Assembly (NCBI RefSeq): GCF_024628865.1
Contig: NZ_CP102384.1
Span: 445,001-509,000, forward strand
DNA length: 64,000 bases
Reading direction: 5' to 3'
Source of the DNA: Sphingopyxis sp. DBS4
GTDB lineage: Bacteria > Pseudomonadota > Alphaproteobacteria > Sphingomonadales > Sphingomonadaceae
The notes beneath the pieces are model-generated. The model was not told the origin of the DNA. It saw only the letters and a program-made list of their open reading frames with translations, and did not search any database. Every line of letters starts with the position of its first letter. The stretch's first letter is position 1. Both the position numbers and the translations under genes were made by a program. Below are positions 47,247-56,037 of this stretch, piece by piece.

Positions 47247-49363
47247 CCGACGCTGCCGCCCTGCTCGTCGAACGCGATTTCGCGGTGCCCGACATCCGCT
47301 GCGCGGGCTGCATCGCCAAGCTGGAGCAGGGGCTGGTGCGCGACCGGCGGATCGCCGCGGCGCGGGTCAATTTCACCGAAAAGCGCGTGCATATCTCCTG
47401 CACCCCCGATGCGGACACGCCCGAACTGATCGGCGCCTTTTCGCTGCTGGGGTTCGAGGCGCATCCGATCGGTGACGGTCCCGCCGAGGTCGATGGCGGC
47501 GCGTCCGACAGCCGCGCACTGTTGCGCGCGGTCGCGGTCTCCGGCTTTGCGATGATGAACATCATGCTGCTGTCGGTGTCGGTCTGGTCGGGCGCGAGCG
47601 GCGCGACGCGCGACCTCTTCCACTGGCTGTCGGCGGCGATCGCGCTGCCTACGGTGGCCTATGCCGGGCGCAGTTTCTTCCGCTCGGCGTGGCGCGCGGT
47701 GCGCCACGGCCGGACCAACATGGACGTACCGATCAGCATCGGGGTGCTGATCGCGACCGCGCTCAGCCTCTATGAAACCGCGACGCACGGCCCCCACGCC
47801 TATTTCGACGGCGTCGTGATGCTGCTCTTTTTCCTGCTCTGCGGCCGCTGGCTCGATAGCGTGATGCGCGACCGCGCGCGGGGCGGGGTGACCGCGCTGC
47901 TCCGCAACATGGGGACCGGCGCGATGGTCGTCGGGGCCGACGAGACGAGCCGCTGGGTCGATGCCACCGCGCTCCAGCCCGGCATGGTGATGCTCGTCGC
48001 GGCGGGCGAGCGCCTGTCGGCCGACGGCGTCATCACCGGCGGCGCCAGCCGGATCGACCTGTCGCTGCTGACCGGCGAGAGCGCACCGCAGGATGTCAGG
48101 CTCGGCGATCCGGTCCATGCCGGGACGCTGAACGTCGAGGCGCCGATCCGCGTCCGGGTGACCGCAGCGGGCGCCGACACCGCGATCGCCGACATCGCGC
48201 GGCTGATGGGCGAGGCGGCGCAGGGCAAGTCGCGCTATGTCCGCATCGCCGACCGCGCGGCGCGTTACTACGCGCCCGCCGTCCACACGCTGGCGCTGCT
48301 CGCCTTCGCCGGCTGGATGATCGCGGGCGCGGGCTGGCACCACAGCCTGCTGATCGCGGTCGCGGTGCTGATCATCACCTGTCCCTGCGCCCTCGGCCTT
48401 GCGGTGCCCGCGGCGCAGATCGTCGCGGCGGGCACGCTGATGCGCGTCGGGGTGCTGGTGAAGGACGGATCGGCGCTCGAACGGCTGGCCGAGGTCGACC
48501 GCGCGATGATCGACAAGACGGGAACGCTGACGCTCGGCCGCCCGGTCGCGACCAATCTGGCCGAGACCGACGCCAGCGTTCGCGCTTTGCTGCTCGCGCT
48601 CGCACGCGCCAGCCGTCATCCGCTCAGCGAAGCGCTGACCCGCGACCTGACCGCGATGGAGGTGGCGCCGGTCGCGGTCGAGGCGATCCACGAGACTCCC
48701 GGCTTCGGGGTCGAGGCCCTGTGGGAAGGGCACCGGGTGACGCTCGGCCGCCCGGCGCAGCCCGCCGCCGACAGCGCGCTTGCGACCGAACTGGCGGTCG
48801 ACGGGGTTCCGGCGATCACCGTCCGCTTCGCCGACGCGCTGCGCCCCGACGCCGCCGAAACGATCGCCGCGCTGGACCAGGCGGGCGTCGCGCCGACCAT
48901 CTTGTCGGGCGACCGCGCCGCCGCCGTCGCGCCGGTCGCGCGCGCGCTCGGCCTCACCGCCCAGACCGGCATGAGTCCGCAGGACAAGCTCGCCGCCATC
49001 GCGCGGCAGGCGGTGGCGGGGCACAAGGTGCTGATGATCGGCGACGGGCTCAACGACGGTCCCGCGCTCGCTGCGGGCCATGCCTCGATCGCACCGGGCT
49101 CGGCGAGCGACGCGGGCAAGAATGCCGCCGACTGCATCTTCCTCGGCGACCGGCTGATGCCGGTGGTGCAGGCGATCCGCGTCGCGCGGCGGACGCAGGC
49201 GATCGTGCGGCAGAATTTCATGCTCGCGATCGGCTATAATGTCGTCGCGGTGCCGCTCGCCTTCCTTGGCTATGTGACGCCGCTGGTCGCCGCCATCGCC
49301 ATGTCGGGATCGTCGCTGATCGTCGTCGGCAACGCGCTGCGGCTGAAGGGCGCCGCGCGGTGA
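47243..49363 (+). CDS. ccoI: Copper-translocating P-type ATPase CcoI/FixI
   Basis: A 706-residue P1B-type ATPase supplying copper for cbb3 assembly. The N-terminal heavy-metal domain has CAGC near residues 16-19. The transmembrane CPCAL motif is near residue 380, the phosphorylated aspartate in MIDKTGTLT near 424, and the hinge GDGLNDGPAL near 600. GTG start overlaps the ccoH stop. It is shorter than detoxifying CopA proteins and in the normal FixI position. Confidence 0.96.
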   Translation: MTDAAALLVERDFAVPDIRCAGCIAKLEQGLVRDRRIAAARVNFTEKRVHISCTPDADTPELIGAFSLLGFEAHPIGDGPAEVDGGASDSRALLRAVAVSGFAMMNIMLLSVSVWSGASGATRDLFHWLSAAIALPTVAYAGRSFFRSAWRAVRHGRTNMDVPISIGVLIATALSLYETATHGPHAYFDGVVMLLFFLLCGRWLDSVMRDRARGGVTALLRNMGTGAMVVGADETSRWVDATALQPGMVMLVAAGERLSADGVITGGASRIDLSLLTGESAPQDVRLGDPVHAGTLNVEAPIRVRVTAAGADTAIADIARLMGEAAQGKSRYVRIADRAARYYAPAVHTLALLAFAGWMIAGAGWHHSLLIAVAVLIITCPCALGLAVPAAQIVAAGTLMRVGVLVKDGSALERLAEVDRAMIDKTGTLTLGRPVATNLAETDASVRALLLALARASRHPLSEALTRDLTAMEVAPVAVEAIHETPGFGVEALWEGHRVTLGRPAQPAADSALATELAVDGVPAITVRFADALRPDAAETIAALDQAGVAPTILSGDRAAAVAPVARALGLTAQTGMSPQDKLAAIARQAVAGHKVLMIGDGLNDGPALAAGHASIAPGSASDAGKNAADCIFLGDRLMPVVQAIRVARRTQAIVRQNFMLAIGYNVVAVPLAFLGYVTPLVAAIAMSGSSLIVVGNALRLKGAAR

Positions 49364-49515
49364 ACGGCCTGCTCGTCCTGATCCCGGTCGCGCTCGGCCT
49401 CGGGCTTATCGGCCTTGTCGCCTTCTTCTGGTCGCTGCGTGGCGGTCAGTACGACGATCTCGACGGCGCGGCGCTGCGCATCTTCGTCGAGGATGAGGAA
49501 GAGGATGCATCATGA
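49360..49515 (+). CDS. ccoS: cbb3-type cytochrome oxidase assembly protein CcoS
   Basis: A 51-residue protein: one helix (MNGLLVLIPVALGLGLIGLV) followed by AFFWSLRGGQYDDLDGAA and an acidic end (VEDEEEDAS). The WSLRxGQYDDLDG pattern is diagnostic of CcoS, which is needed for cofactor insertion into CcoN. GTG overlaps the ccoI stop, and the stop overlaps the next ATG by four bases. Confidence 0.95.
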   Translation: MNGLLVLIPVALGLGLIGLVAFFWSLRGGQYDDLDGAALRIFVEDEEEDAS

Positions 49516-49724
49516 CCGCGCGCCAGATTGTCCTGATGTTGGGCGCGGCGGCGCTGATGCAGCCGCCCGTAGCGGAAGCGCGGGTGCTGGCAATCCCGGC
49601 GTGCGGCGGTCCGACGCACCGGATCATCGTCCCCGGTGATCCCGCCGACCCCGAACAGCGCCGCGACTGCGCCAAGGCCTGCCACGCGATCGGCGACCGG
49701 CGGGGCAAGAAGGGCTGCCGCTAG
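49512..49724 (+). CDS. Small Cys-containing exported protein at the end of the cco operon
   Basis: A 70-residue protein. Residues 1-23 (MTARQIVLMLGAAALMQPPVAEA) look like a signal peptide, leaving a mature domain of about 47 residues with four cysteines: PACGG, DCAKACHAIG and KKGC. That arrangement could hold two disulfides or a metal in the periplasm. Its ATG overlaps the ccoS stop by four bases, so it is coupled to the oxidase assembly genes. No family is recognised; a role in copper or heme handling for the oxidase is a guess from context. Confidence 0.72.
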   Translation: MTARQIVLMLGAAALMQPPVAEARVLAIPACGGPTHRIIVPGDPADPEQRRDCAKACHAIGDRRGKKGCR

Positions 49725-49757
49725 CGTCGGGGCGCCGAACCGCTGCTCCCTGTTTTC

Positions 49758-49833
49758 GTCATCCCGGCGAAGGCCGGGATCTTTCCCTCGCTCGGTAACG
49801 CACCGGCGAGATCCCGGCCTTCGCCGGGATGAC
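49758..49833. repeat. Palindromic repeat (family E relative) after the cco operon
   Basis: Arms GTCATCCCGGCGAAGGCCGG and its complement at the other end enclose GATC and a 30-base centre. It lies after the last gene of the operon and before the hemN promoter, where it could terminate cco transcription. GGCGAAGGC resembles the core of the repeat at 16746. Confidence 0.88.
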
Positions 49834-49883
49834 GGTTCCATCTTGAATGATCACGCAAGGGCGAACGGGGAAATCCCTCGCCG

Positions 49884-49897
49884 TTGATCCCGGTCAA
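49884..49897 (+). promoter_or_regulatory. FNR box upstream of hemN
   Basis: TTGATCCCGGTCAA has the same half-sites as the box upstream of ccoN. Its centre lies exactly 41.5 bases before the A of the hemN ATG. If FNR binds in the class II position (-41.5), transcription would begin at or next to the start codon. Confidence 0.82.
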
Positions 49898-49931
49898 TGT
49901 CGTAGCGGAAGTTTGCCCATAGGATGCGGGC

Positions 49932-51236
49932 ATGTGGTCCTATCACCCCGATCTGCTCGCAAAGCCGGTGCCGCGCTACACCAGCTATCCGACCGCGATG
50001 GAGTTCGTCGAAGACGTCGGTGCCGACGATTATGCGCGCGCGCTCGAAGCGGTGGATTCGGCGACACCCGTATCGCTCTATGTCCACATCCCCTTTTGCG
50101 AGAATATCTGCTGGTATTGCGGCTGCAACACTGGCGCCGCCAGCCGCAAGCAGCGGCTCGACGATTATCTGACCGCGCTCCGGTCCGAGATCGCGCTCGT
50201 CGCGAAGCGGCTTGGCGGGCGTGGGCGCATTCGCCGCATCGCCTTCGGCGGTGGCAGCCCGAACGCGATCGCGCCGGTCGAACTGGTACGGCTGCTCGAC
50301 CTGCTGCTTACCGTCTTCGACGCGCATCGGCCCGATGTTTCGATCGAGCTCGATCCGCGCGGCTTTTCATCCGAATGGGCGCTCGTGCTCGCGGCGGCGC
50401 ATGTGACGCGGGTCAGCCTGGGCGTCCAGACCTTCGCGCCGCACGTTCAGCAGGCGATCGGGCGCATCCAGCCGCTGTCGCATATCGAGCGCGTCGTCGC
50501 CGCGCTGCGCCTGCGCGACATCGACGCGATCAACTTCGACCTCATGTACGGACTTCCGGGGCAGGACCTCGCCGATGTCGACGCGACGATCGACGAGGCG
50601 CTGGCGCTGGCGCCGAGCCGCATCGCCTTTTTCGGCTATGCCCATCTGCCGCAGATGATCGCGCGCCAGCGGCGGATCGACGCCAGCCGGCTGCCCGACC
50701 AGCGGCTGCGCTTCGAGCAGGCCCAGCTCGGCTATCGGCGGCTGACCGCCGCCGGCTACGTCCCCGTCGGCTTCGATCATTTCGCGCGGCCCGACGATTC
50801 CCTCGCGATCGCGGCGCGCGAGGGGCGGGTGAACCGCAATTTCCAGGGCTTTACCGAGGATGACGCCCCCGTCCTGCTCGGCTTTGGCGCCAGCGCGATC
50901 AGCAAATTCCCCGACCTGATCGTCCAGAACGAGAAAAAATCGGGCCCCTATCGCGACCTCGTCGGCGAAGGCCGGCTCGCGGCGGTGCGCGGCGTCCGGG
51001 TCGATGCGGCGGAACAACGGCGCGCGCGGCATATCCGCGACCTGCTGTGCAACGGACGGGCGCATCTGGACGCCGCCGAGATTGCTTCGGCCCGCGGCGC
51101 CCTGTCGGATTTCGAGCAGAAGGGCGTGATTGAATGGGACGGCGAAGCGCTGGTGATCCGCGATTGCGGCCTGCCATACGCCCGGCATGTCGCCGCCTGT
51201 TTCGACGGGATCAGGGGAAATATCGGCATGGCCTGA
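49932..51236 (+). CDS. hemN: Oxygen-independent coproporphyrinogen III oxidase
   Basis: A 434-residue radical SAM enzyme that decarboxylates coproporphyrinogen III to protoporphyrinogen IX without oxygen. The [4Fe-4S] motif is HIPFCENICWYCGC (Cys56, Cys60, Cys63, plus Cys65). GGGSPNAI binds SAM, VSLGVQTFAPHVQQAIGR and NFDLMYGLPGQ are standard HemN blocks, and GFGASAISKFP lies in the C-terminal half. Length fits HemN rather than HemW. It supplies heme for the neighbouring cbb3 oxidase under low oxygen and has its own FNR box. It converges with the serine hydrolase gene. Confidence 0.96.
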   Translation: MWSYHPDLLAKPVPRYTSYPTAMEFVEDVGADDYARALEAVDSATPVSLYVHIPFCENICWYCGCNTGAASRKQRLDDYLTALRSEIALVAKRLGGRGRIRRIAFGGGSPNAIAPVELVRLLDLLLTVFDAHRPDVSIELDPRGFSSEWALVLAAAHVTRVSLGVQTFAPHVQQAIGRIQPLSHIERVVAALRLRDIDAINFDLMYGLPGQDLADVDATIDEALALAPSRIAFFGYAHLPQMIARQRRIDASRLPDQRLRFEQAQLGYRRLTAAGYVPVGFDHFARPDDSLAIAAREGRVNRNFQGFTEDDAPVLLGFGASAISKFPDLIVQNEKKSGPYRDLVGEGRLAAVRGVRVDAAEQRRARHIRDLLCNGRAHLDAAEIASARGALSDFEQKGVIEWDGEALVIRDCGLPYARHVAACFDGIRGNIGMA

Positions 51237-51260
51237 ACGGTGGTCCGACGGTGGCGCGTC

Positions 51261-52376
51261 TCACAGGCAGGAATAGACCGCCTCGATCAGCGCCAGATCG
51301 CGTGGGTCGTCGCGAAGCAGCGTGCCCATGCGGTTCATCGTATAGCTCATCGCGAGACCGGCCGTCGGATCGGCGAAGGCGAACGAGCCGCCCCAGCCCG
51401 AGTGGCCGAATGCGGCCTGGTTCGGGCCATAGATGCCGTCGGCATTGAGAAGGAAGCCCGCGGCCCAGCGGGCCGGCACGCCCAGCACCAGGTCGACGCC
51501 CTCGATTTGCGGCGCGGTCGCCGCCGCGAGCGTGCGGGCGCTCACCTGACCGCTCGCGAAGCGCGCATAGAGCCGGGCGAGTGCGGCGGCGTTGGAATGA
51601 CCGTTTGCCGACACGAGGTCCGCCTCGCGCCAGGCGGGGGAGTTGGGGAGCAGTGGATCGAGTGGCGGATTCGCCAGCGCGGCGATCTGCGGCGCCGTGA
51701 GCTGGCCGATGTCGGCCGAGCTGAGTTCGGGAGGCGCGATGATCTCGGCGCGGCGGCCCTCTTCGGCGGGGGCAAGGCCGATCGCAATATCCAGGCCGAG
51801 CCCGTCGGCGATTTCGTCCCGAACGAAGGCCTTGAGCGAACGGCCCTCGATGCGCCGGAAAAGCTCGGTGGCGAGGATGCCGATGCTGATCGCATGATAG
51901 CCCGACCCCGATCCGGGCGCCCATAAGGGGGCTTGCGCCGCGAGCCGGTCGGCCGCCGCGGACCCCGCCAGCAGGTCGGCGACGCTCGCGGCCGACGCGA
52001 AGCCGCTGAGGCCCGCCTGATGCGACAGCAGCATCGCGATCGTCACATGCTGCTTGCCGTTCGCCGCAAAGGCGGGCCAGTGGTCCGCGACGAGGTCGTC
52101 ATAGGCCATGAGGCCCCGGTCGGCGAGAATGGCAAAGCAGATCGCCCCGATGCCCTTGGTCGTCGACCACAGGTTGACGACGGTATCGGCTTCCCATGGA
52201 CGGGTGCGCGCGGCATCGCGCCAGCCGCCTCGAAGGTCGACGGCCACCTGGTCGCCGATGATCAGGCAGAACGCCGCGCCGATATCGCCGCGTTCGGTGA
52301 AATTCTGCTCGAAAGCCTTCTGCACGGCGACGAAACGCGCGTCGCCATGGCCGGAAATCTGAAGGTTCGTGACCAT
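51261..52376 (-). CDS. Serine hydrolase (class C beta-lactamase/EstB-like fold)
   Basis: A 371-residue penicillin-binding/beta-lactamase-fold hydrolase without a signal peptide, so probably an intracellular esterase. Ser71 in the SxxK motif STTK (71-74) is the nucleophile, Tyr160 in SGYHAIS is the YxN-equivalent general base, and GHSGWGG near residue 318 replaces the KTG box, as in EstB-type esterases. ATG at 52376 is preferred over TTG 52391 because GAGGAAAGA precedes it. It starts 11 bases after the TonB-dependent receptor stop, so the two are an uptake-and-hydrolysis pair; the ester or lactone substrate is unknown. Confidence 0.9.
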   Translation of the reverse strand: MVTNLQISGHGDARFVAVQKAFEQNFTERGDIGAAFCLIIGDQVAVDLRGGWRDAARTRPWEADTVVNLWSTTKGIGAICFAILADRGLMAYDDLVADHWPAFAANGKQHVTIAMLLSHQAGLSGFASAASVADLLAGSAAADRLAAQAPLWAPGSGSGYHAISIGILATELFRRIEGRSLKAFVRDEIADGLGLDIAIGLAPAEEGRRAEIIAPPELSSADIGQLTAPQIAALANPPLDPLLPNSPAWREADLVSANGHSNAAALARLYARFASGQVSARTLAAATAPQIEGVDLVLGVPARWAAGFLLNADGIYGPNQAAFGHSGWGGSFAFADPTAGLAMSYTMNRMGTLLRDDPRDLALIEAVYSCL

Positions 52377-52387
52377 TTTCTCTTTCC

Positions 52388-54661
52388 TCAATAGCGGAAG
52401 CTGAGTTCGACGCCATAAGTCCGCGGGGCGTTGTAGATGCGGTTGACGATGCCGAGCGAGGCGAGGTTCACGCCCGACACGACATAGCGTTCCTTGGTGA
52501 GGTTACGGCCCCACAGGGCGACTTCCCATCCGTCCTTCTCTCCCGCGACCGACAGGCGTGCATTGAACAGCCAATAGGATTTCGAGGCGATCAGCGGATC
52601 GTTCGACGCTTCCTTGAACGCCGACGACGCATAGCGGGTATCGCCCTGGATCGCCGCGCGCAGACCGGGCGTCAGATCGAACTCATAGCGTGCCTTGCCC
52701 GAAAAGGAGGTTGCCGGAGCATTGGGAAGACGGTTGCCGGCCGGGATCACGCCCGCGGCGGTGGCGAAGGACGACAGGCGCGTATCGAGAAGTCCGAGGC
52801 CGCCCGACAGGGTCAGGCCCCGGACAGGGCGGAGGATGAGGTCGATGTCGGTCCCGAACACGCGAGCGCTGTCGACATTGCCGACCTTCTGCACCGACAG
52901 GTCGGTCGCGGGGTCGATGAAGCGGACGAAGGTCTGCGGATCCTTATAGTCGTAATAAAAGCCCGCGATATTGAGAGTGACCGCGCGACCGAACTCGCTC
53001 TTCACGCCGACTTCATAGGCGGTGATGGTTTCGGGTCGATAGGGCAGGAGCTGGCTCTCGTTGTTGGTGAAGCCGCTGAAGAAACCACCGCTTTTCCGAC
53101 CGCGCGATACCGATGCGAAAAGGAGCAGGCCGTCGCGCGGGCGGATGTTGAGGCCGATTCGTCCGGTGACATTGCTGTCGCGAATGGTGTCGTCGATGAA
53201 CGTGTCGTCGACGCCGACGAGCGGCGACGCGGTGATGAAGCTCGTCCCGCCCGCATAATGGCGCCGCTCGCGCGTGAAGCGGATGCCGGTTATCAGGTCG
53301 ATCTTGTCGGCAAGGTGCCAGGTGCCATCGGCATAGAGTGCCGCCGACCGCGTGACCTGGTCATAGTTTGTCTTGCCCGATCCGCTGGCGGCCCCCAGGA
53401 AAAGGAGCGGCCAGTCGTCGCCGTAATTGCTGTTGTCGCCGACCACCCGGTCCCACGAATAGAAAGCGCCGCCGACGAGATCGATCAGATCGTTGCGATA
53501 ACCGATCCGAAGCTCCTGCGTGAACTGCCGGACATCCTCCTTCTCGTCATAATCGAACTGCTGCAGGGGCGTAGCGTCGACGTCGATATGATAGAGGCGC
53601 GAAAAATCGATATAGCCGGTGATCGAAGTGATATCGACCGCGCCGGCGCTGTAGCGGATCTTCCCCGTCAGGCTGACCTGATCGACATTGTAGGGGAAGC
53701 GGCCGACCCAGTCGCCCTGATAGGGATTGTCGTGGCTGTTCTGGTAGCCATAGGCATCGACGCAATCCTTGTTGTCGAGCCGGCCCTGAAGCACCGGGGC
53801 GCAGGGGACGAAGGGTGTCCCCTTGCCATAGGTGCCGTTGAACTGAGGAACGCCCATTTCGGATCGCGAGCGCTCGCCTTCGGCCTTGAGCAGTATGTCG
53901 AGCCCGTCGGCGGGCTGTAGCGCCAGCTGGATGCGGCCGAGCCAGATGTCGCGTGTCCCGAGATCGCGGCGGCCGGGCGCCCCGTCCTCCAGCAGCGAAC
54001 TGGTCCAATAGCCGCGACCTTGCTGGATCGTCTTGCCGCCGAGGCGGAGCTGGGCGCGATCGGATAGCGGGATGTTGAGCATTGCCTCGGCGTCGAACGT
54101 GTCGAAATTGCCATATCCCGCCTTTGCGAAAGCGGCGAAGCTGTCGCCTGGCGTCGCCGACACGATGTTTACCGCGCCCGCCGTGGTATTGCGTCCATAA
54201 AGCGTGCCCTGCGGCCCCTTGAGGACTTCGATGCGGCCAAGGTCGAAGAAATTGCCGCTCATGAGACCGGGAGAGGCGAGGGGGACTTCATCGACGTAAA
54301 TGCCCGCGGCGGGGCTTGAAACGGTGCTGAAATCGTCAAGGCCGATTCCGCGAATAGTGACGGTCGGAAGCGCGCCGGGAACGGTTTCCTTGATGTCGAC
54401 ATTGGGAAGCTGGGCCGCGAGATCCTTGATTTCGGCGACGCGCGCGGTGCGGATATTTTCGGCGGACAGCGCCTGGATCGTCGCTCCGACATCCTGAAGG
54501 CGTTCCTCGCGCTTCATCGCCGTGACGACGATATCACCTTCGTTCGCGGTTTCGCCGCCGCCGGCCTCTTGCGCATATGCGCCCGGGATCGTCGCGAACA
54601 TCGCCAGCGCGACCGCGACAGAAGAGGTTTGCGCACCACGCGTGCCGGCTGCCTTCATCAT
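52388..54661 (-). CDS. TonB-dependent receptor (upstream of serine hydrolase)
   Basis: A 757-residue outer-membrane receptor. A signal peptide (ending GAYAQ) precedes a TonB-box-like GDIVVTAMKREERLQDV. The plug domain runs to about residue 200, with IRGIGLDDF and LKGPQGTLYGRNTTAGAVNI, and a 22-stranded barrel ends in GVELSFRY with terminal aromatic residues. It imports a substrate too large or scarce for porins; sphingomonads use many for plant-derived or aromatic compounds. The ribosome site GGAGG is strong. It diverges from the double-TetR gene; a 16-base palindrome lies between. Confidence 0.95.
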   Translation of the reverse strand: MMKAAGTRGAQTSSVAVALAMFATIPGAYAQEAGGGETANEGDIVVTAMKREERLQDVGATIQALSAENIRTARVAEIKDLAAQLPNVDIKETVPGALPTVTIRGIGLDDFSTVSSPAAGIYVDEVPLASPGLMSGNFFDLGRIEVLKGPQGTLYGRNTTAGAVNIVSATPGDSFAAFAKAGYGNFDTFDAEAMLNIPLSDRAQLRLGGKTIQQGRGYWTSSLLEDGAPGRRDLGTRDIWLGRIQLALQPADGLDILLKAEGERSRSEMGVPQFNGTYGKGTPFVPCAPVLQGRLDNKDCVDAYGYQNSHDNPYQGDWVGRFPYNVDQVSLTGKIRYSAGAVDITSITGYIDFSRLYHIDVDATPLQQFDYDEKEDVRQFTQELRIGYRNDLIDLVGGAFYSWDRVVGDNSNYGDDWPLLFLGAASGSGKTNYDQVTRSAALYADGTWHLADKIDLITGIRFTRERRHYAGGTSFITASPLVGVDDTFIDDTIRDSNVTGRIGLNIRPRDGLLLFASVSRGRKSGGFFSGFTNNESQLLPYRPETITAYEVGVKSEFGRAVTLNIAGFYYDYKDPQTFVRFIDPATDLSVQKVGNVDSARVFGTDIDLILRPVRGLTLSGGLGLLDTRLSSFATAAGVIPAGNRLPNAPATSFSGKARYEFDLTPGLRAAIQGDTRYASSAFKEASNDPLIASKSYWLFNARLSVAGEKDGWEVALWGRNLTKERYVVSGVNLASLGIVNRIYNAPRTYGVELSFRY

Positions 54662-54707
54662 CGTCCTCCCTCATACATTCTTTAACGTTTATGATTCTGA
54701 CATTAGA

Positions 54708-54723
54708 GTATGTTGCAACATAC
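54708..54723. promoter_or_regulatory. Perfect 16-base palindrome, likely TetR operator
   Basis: GTATGTTGCAACATAC reads the same on both strands and is AT-richer than its surroundings. It lies 47 bases before the receptor ATG and 40 bases before the double-TetR ATG, where a repressor would block both promoters. TetR-family operators are usually palindromes of this size. Confidence 0.8.
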
Positions 54724-54762
54724 CGACTTGTCAATTGGGTTGCGAACGGGCAGGCAGGATCG

Positions 54763-56007
54763 ATGGCGGACATGGGATTAGCGAAGGAGAGCAGGCCCTT
54801 GCTCAGCGCCGCGCGCGCCGCGCGCCGCGCGTTGCTGCTCGACGAGGCGGCGCACGAGTTTCGGCGAAACGGCGTTGCGGGCGCCGATCTCGTCCGAATC
54901 GCGCAAAGCGTCGGGCTGACCCGGTCGAGCCTCTATAATTATGGCTCGGACCGCACCGACCTCGCGCGGCAATGCTATCTCCACCTGCTCGATCCACTCG
55001 ATCAGGATCTTGGCCGCGCCGCCGAAGAGGGGGGCAGCGGGCTCGACGCGGTGCTCGCATTTCTCGCCGCCGCTCGCGACCGCGACCATACGCACGCCAT
55101 CATCGCCGCGGAACTGGAGGCCCTGCCCGACGAAGGGCGTCGCGAAATCTCCACGCGTCAGCACGCGGCGTTCGAGACGCTGGCAGCGCTCATCGCGCGG
55201 GGGATCGCCGACGGATCGGTCCGGTCCTGCGATCCCGGCATCGCCGCCCGCACGATCTGGGGAATGATCGCATGGGCACCGCTCGGCGATATCTGGGCAC
55301 GCCGCGCGGAGCGCGATGGTCCTGGCCGCCTGTCGGTGGAATTGCCCGCGATCGTCGAAAGCGGCGTCGGCACCGGTCGCGCCCCCGAAACGATAGAAGC
55401 GGCCGCGATCGAAAGCTGGTCGGCGCTTGCACCGCCACCGCCGACCGACCGCGCGGGGGAGATCGTGACCAGCGCCTCCGCCCTCTTCAACGCGCGCGGA
55501 GTCGAGGGCGTATCGCTCGACGATATCGCGGCGAACCTCGGCGCGACCAAGGGGCTCGTCTATCATCATTTCGGCAGCAAGGCCGACCTCGTCGCGGCCT
55601 GCCTCGAGCGGGCGTTCGCGCTCTATCGCAGGCTGCTCGACCGCGCCGAAGAGCATGCGACGGGGGTCGAACGGTCGCGCGCCGGCCTCGCGCTCAACGT
55701 CCAGGCGCAGCTTGATCCGATGGGTCCAATGTCGCTGTCGGCCGCCTCCTATCACAAGCTCGGCGTCGAACAACAGCAGCGCTTCAGCGCGATGACCAGC
55801 GCACTGCTCGACCGTTCGATTGCAATGATGGAGCTTGGTAACGCTGACGGCACGCTACGGCCCTTCGAAGCCGAACCCACCGCACTCGCGTCGGCCGGCA
55901 CTTTCAACTTCGTCGCGCGCTGGCTTCCGCGCGATCGTGTCCTGTCGCCCCGCTTCGTCGCTTTCGAGGTCTCCAACCTGTTCCTGCACGGCCTGCGCGC
56001 AGGCTAG
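54763..56007 (+). CDS. Tandem TetR-family regulator (two TetR units in one polypeptide)
   Basis: A 414-residue protein with two complete TetR-type DNA-binding domains. The first (about residues 24-70) includes VRIAQSVGLTRSSLYNYGSD; the second (about 233-280) includes DIAANLGATKGLVYHHFGSK. Each is followed by a helical ligand domain of about 130-160 residues. Normal TetR proteins are about 200 residues and dimerise, so this is a fused pair that could bind an operator as a monomer. ATG 54763 is chosen because the longer frame runs through the operator palindrome and into the receptor gene. It likely represses the divergent receptor-hydrolase pair. Confidence 0.9.
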   Translation: MADMGLAKESRPLLSAARAARRALLLDEAAHEFRRNGVAGADLVRIAQSVGLTRSSLYNYGSDRTDLARQCYLHLLDPLDQDLGRAAEEGGSGLDAVLAFLAAARDRDHTHAIIAAELEALPDEGRREISTRQHAAFETLAALIARGIADGSVRSCDPGIAARTIWGMIAWAPLGDIWARRAERDGPGRLSVELPAIVESGVGTGRAPETIEAAAIESWSALAPPPPTDRAGEIVTSASALFNARGVEGVSLDDIAANLGATKGLVYHHFGSKADLVAACLERAFALYRRLLDRAEEHATGVERSRAGLALNVQAQLDPMGPMSLSAASYHKLGVEQQQRFSAMTSALLDRSIAMMELGNADGTLRPFEAEPTALASAGTFNFVARWLPRDRVLSPRFVAFEVSNLFLHGLRAG

Positions 56008-56037
56008 GTACGGCGCGTCTGCGCGCTTCTGCGCGCG

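Noticed and set aside
47243..49363. P-type ATPase considered as a copper-resistance exporter (CopA)
   Set aside because: The position between ccoH and ccoS with overlapping codons, and the shorter FixI-type length, identify it as the oxidase assembly ATPase.
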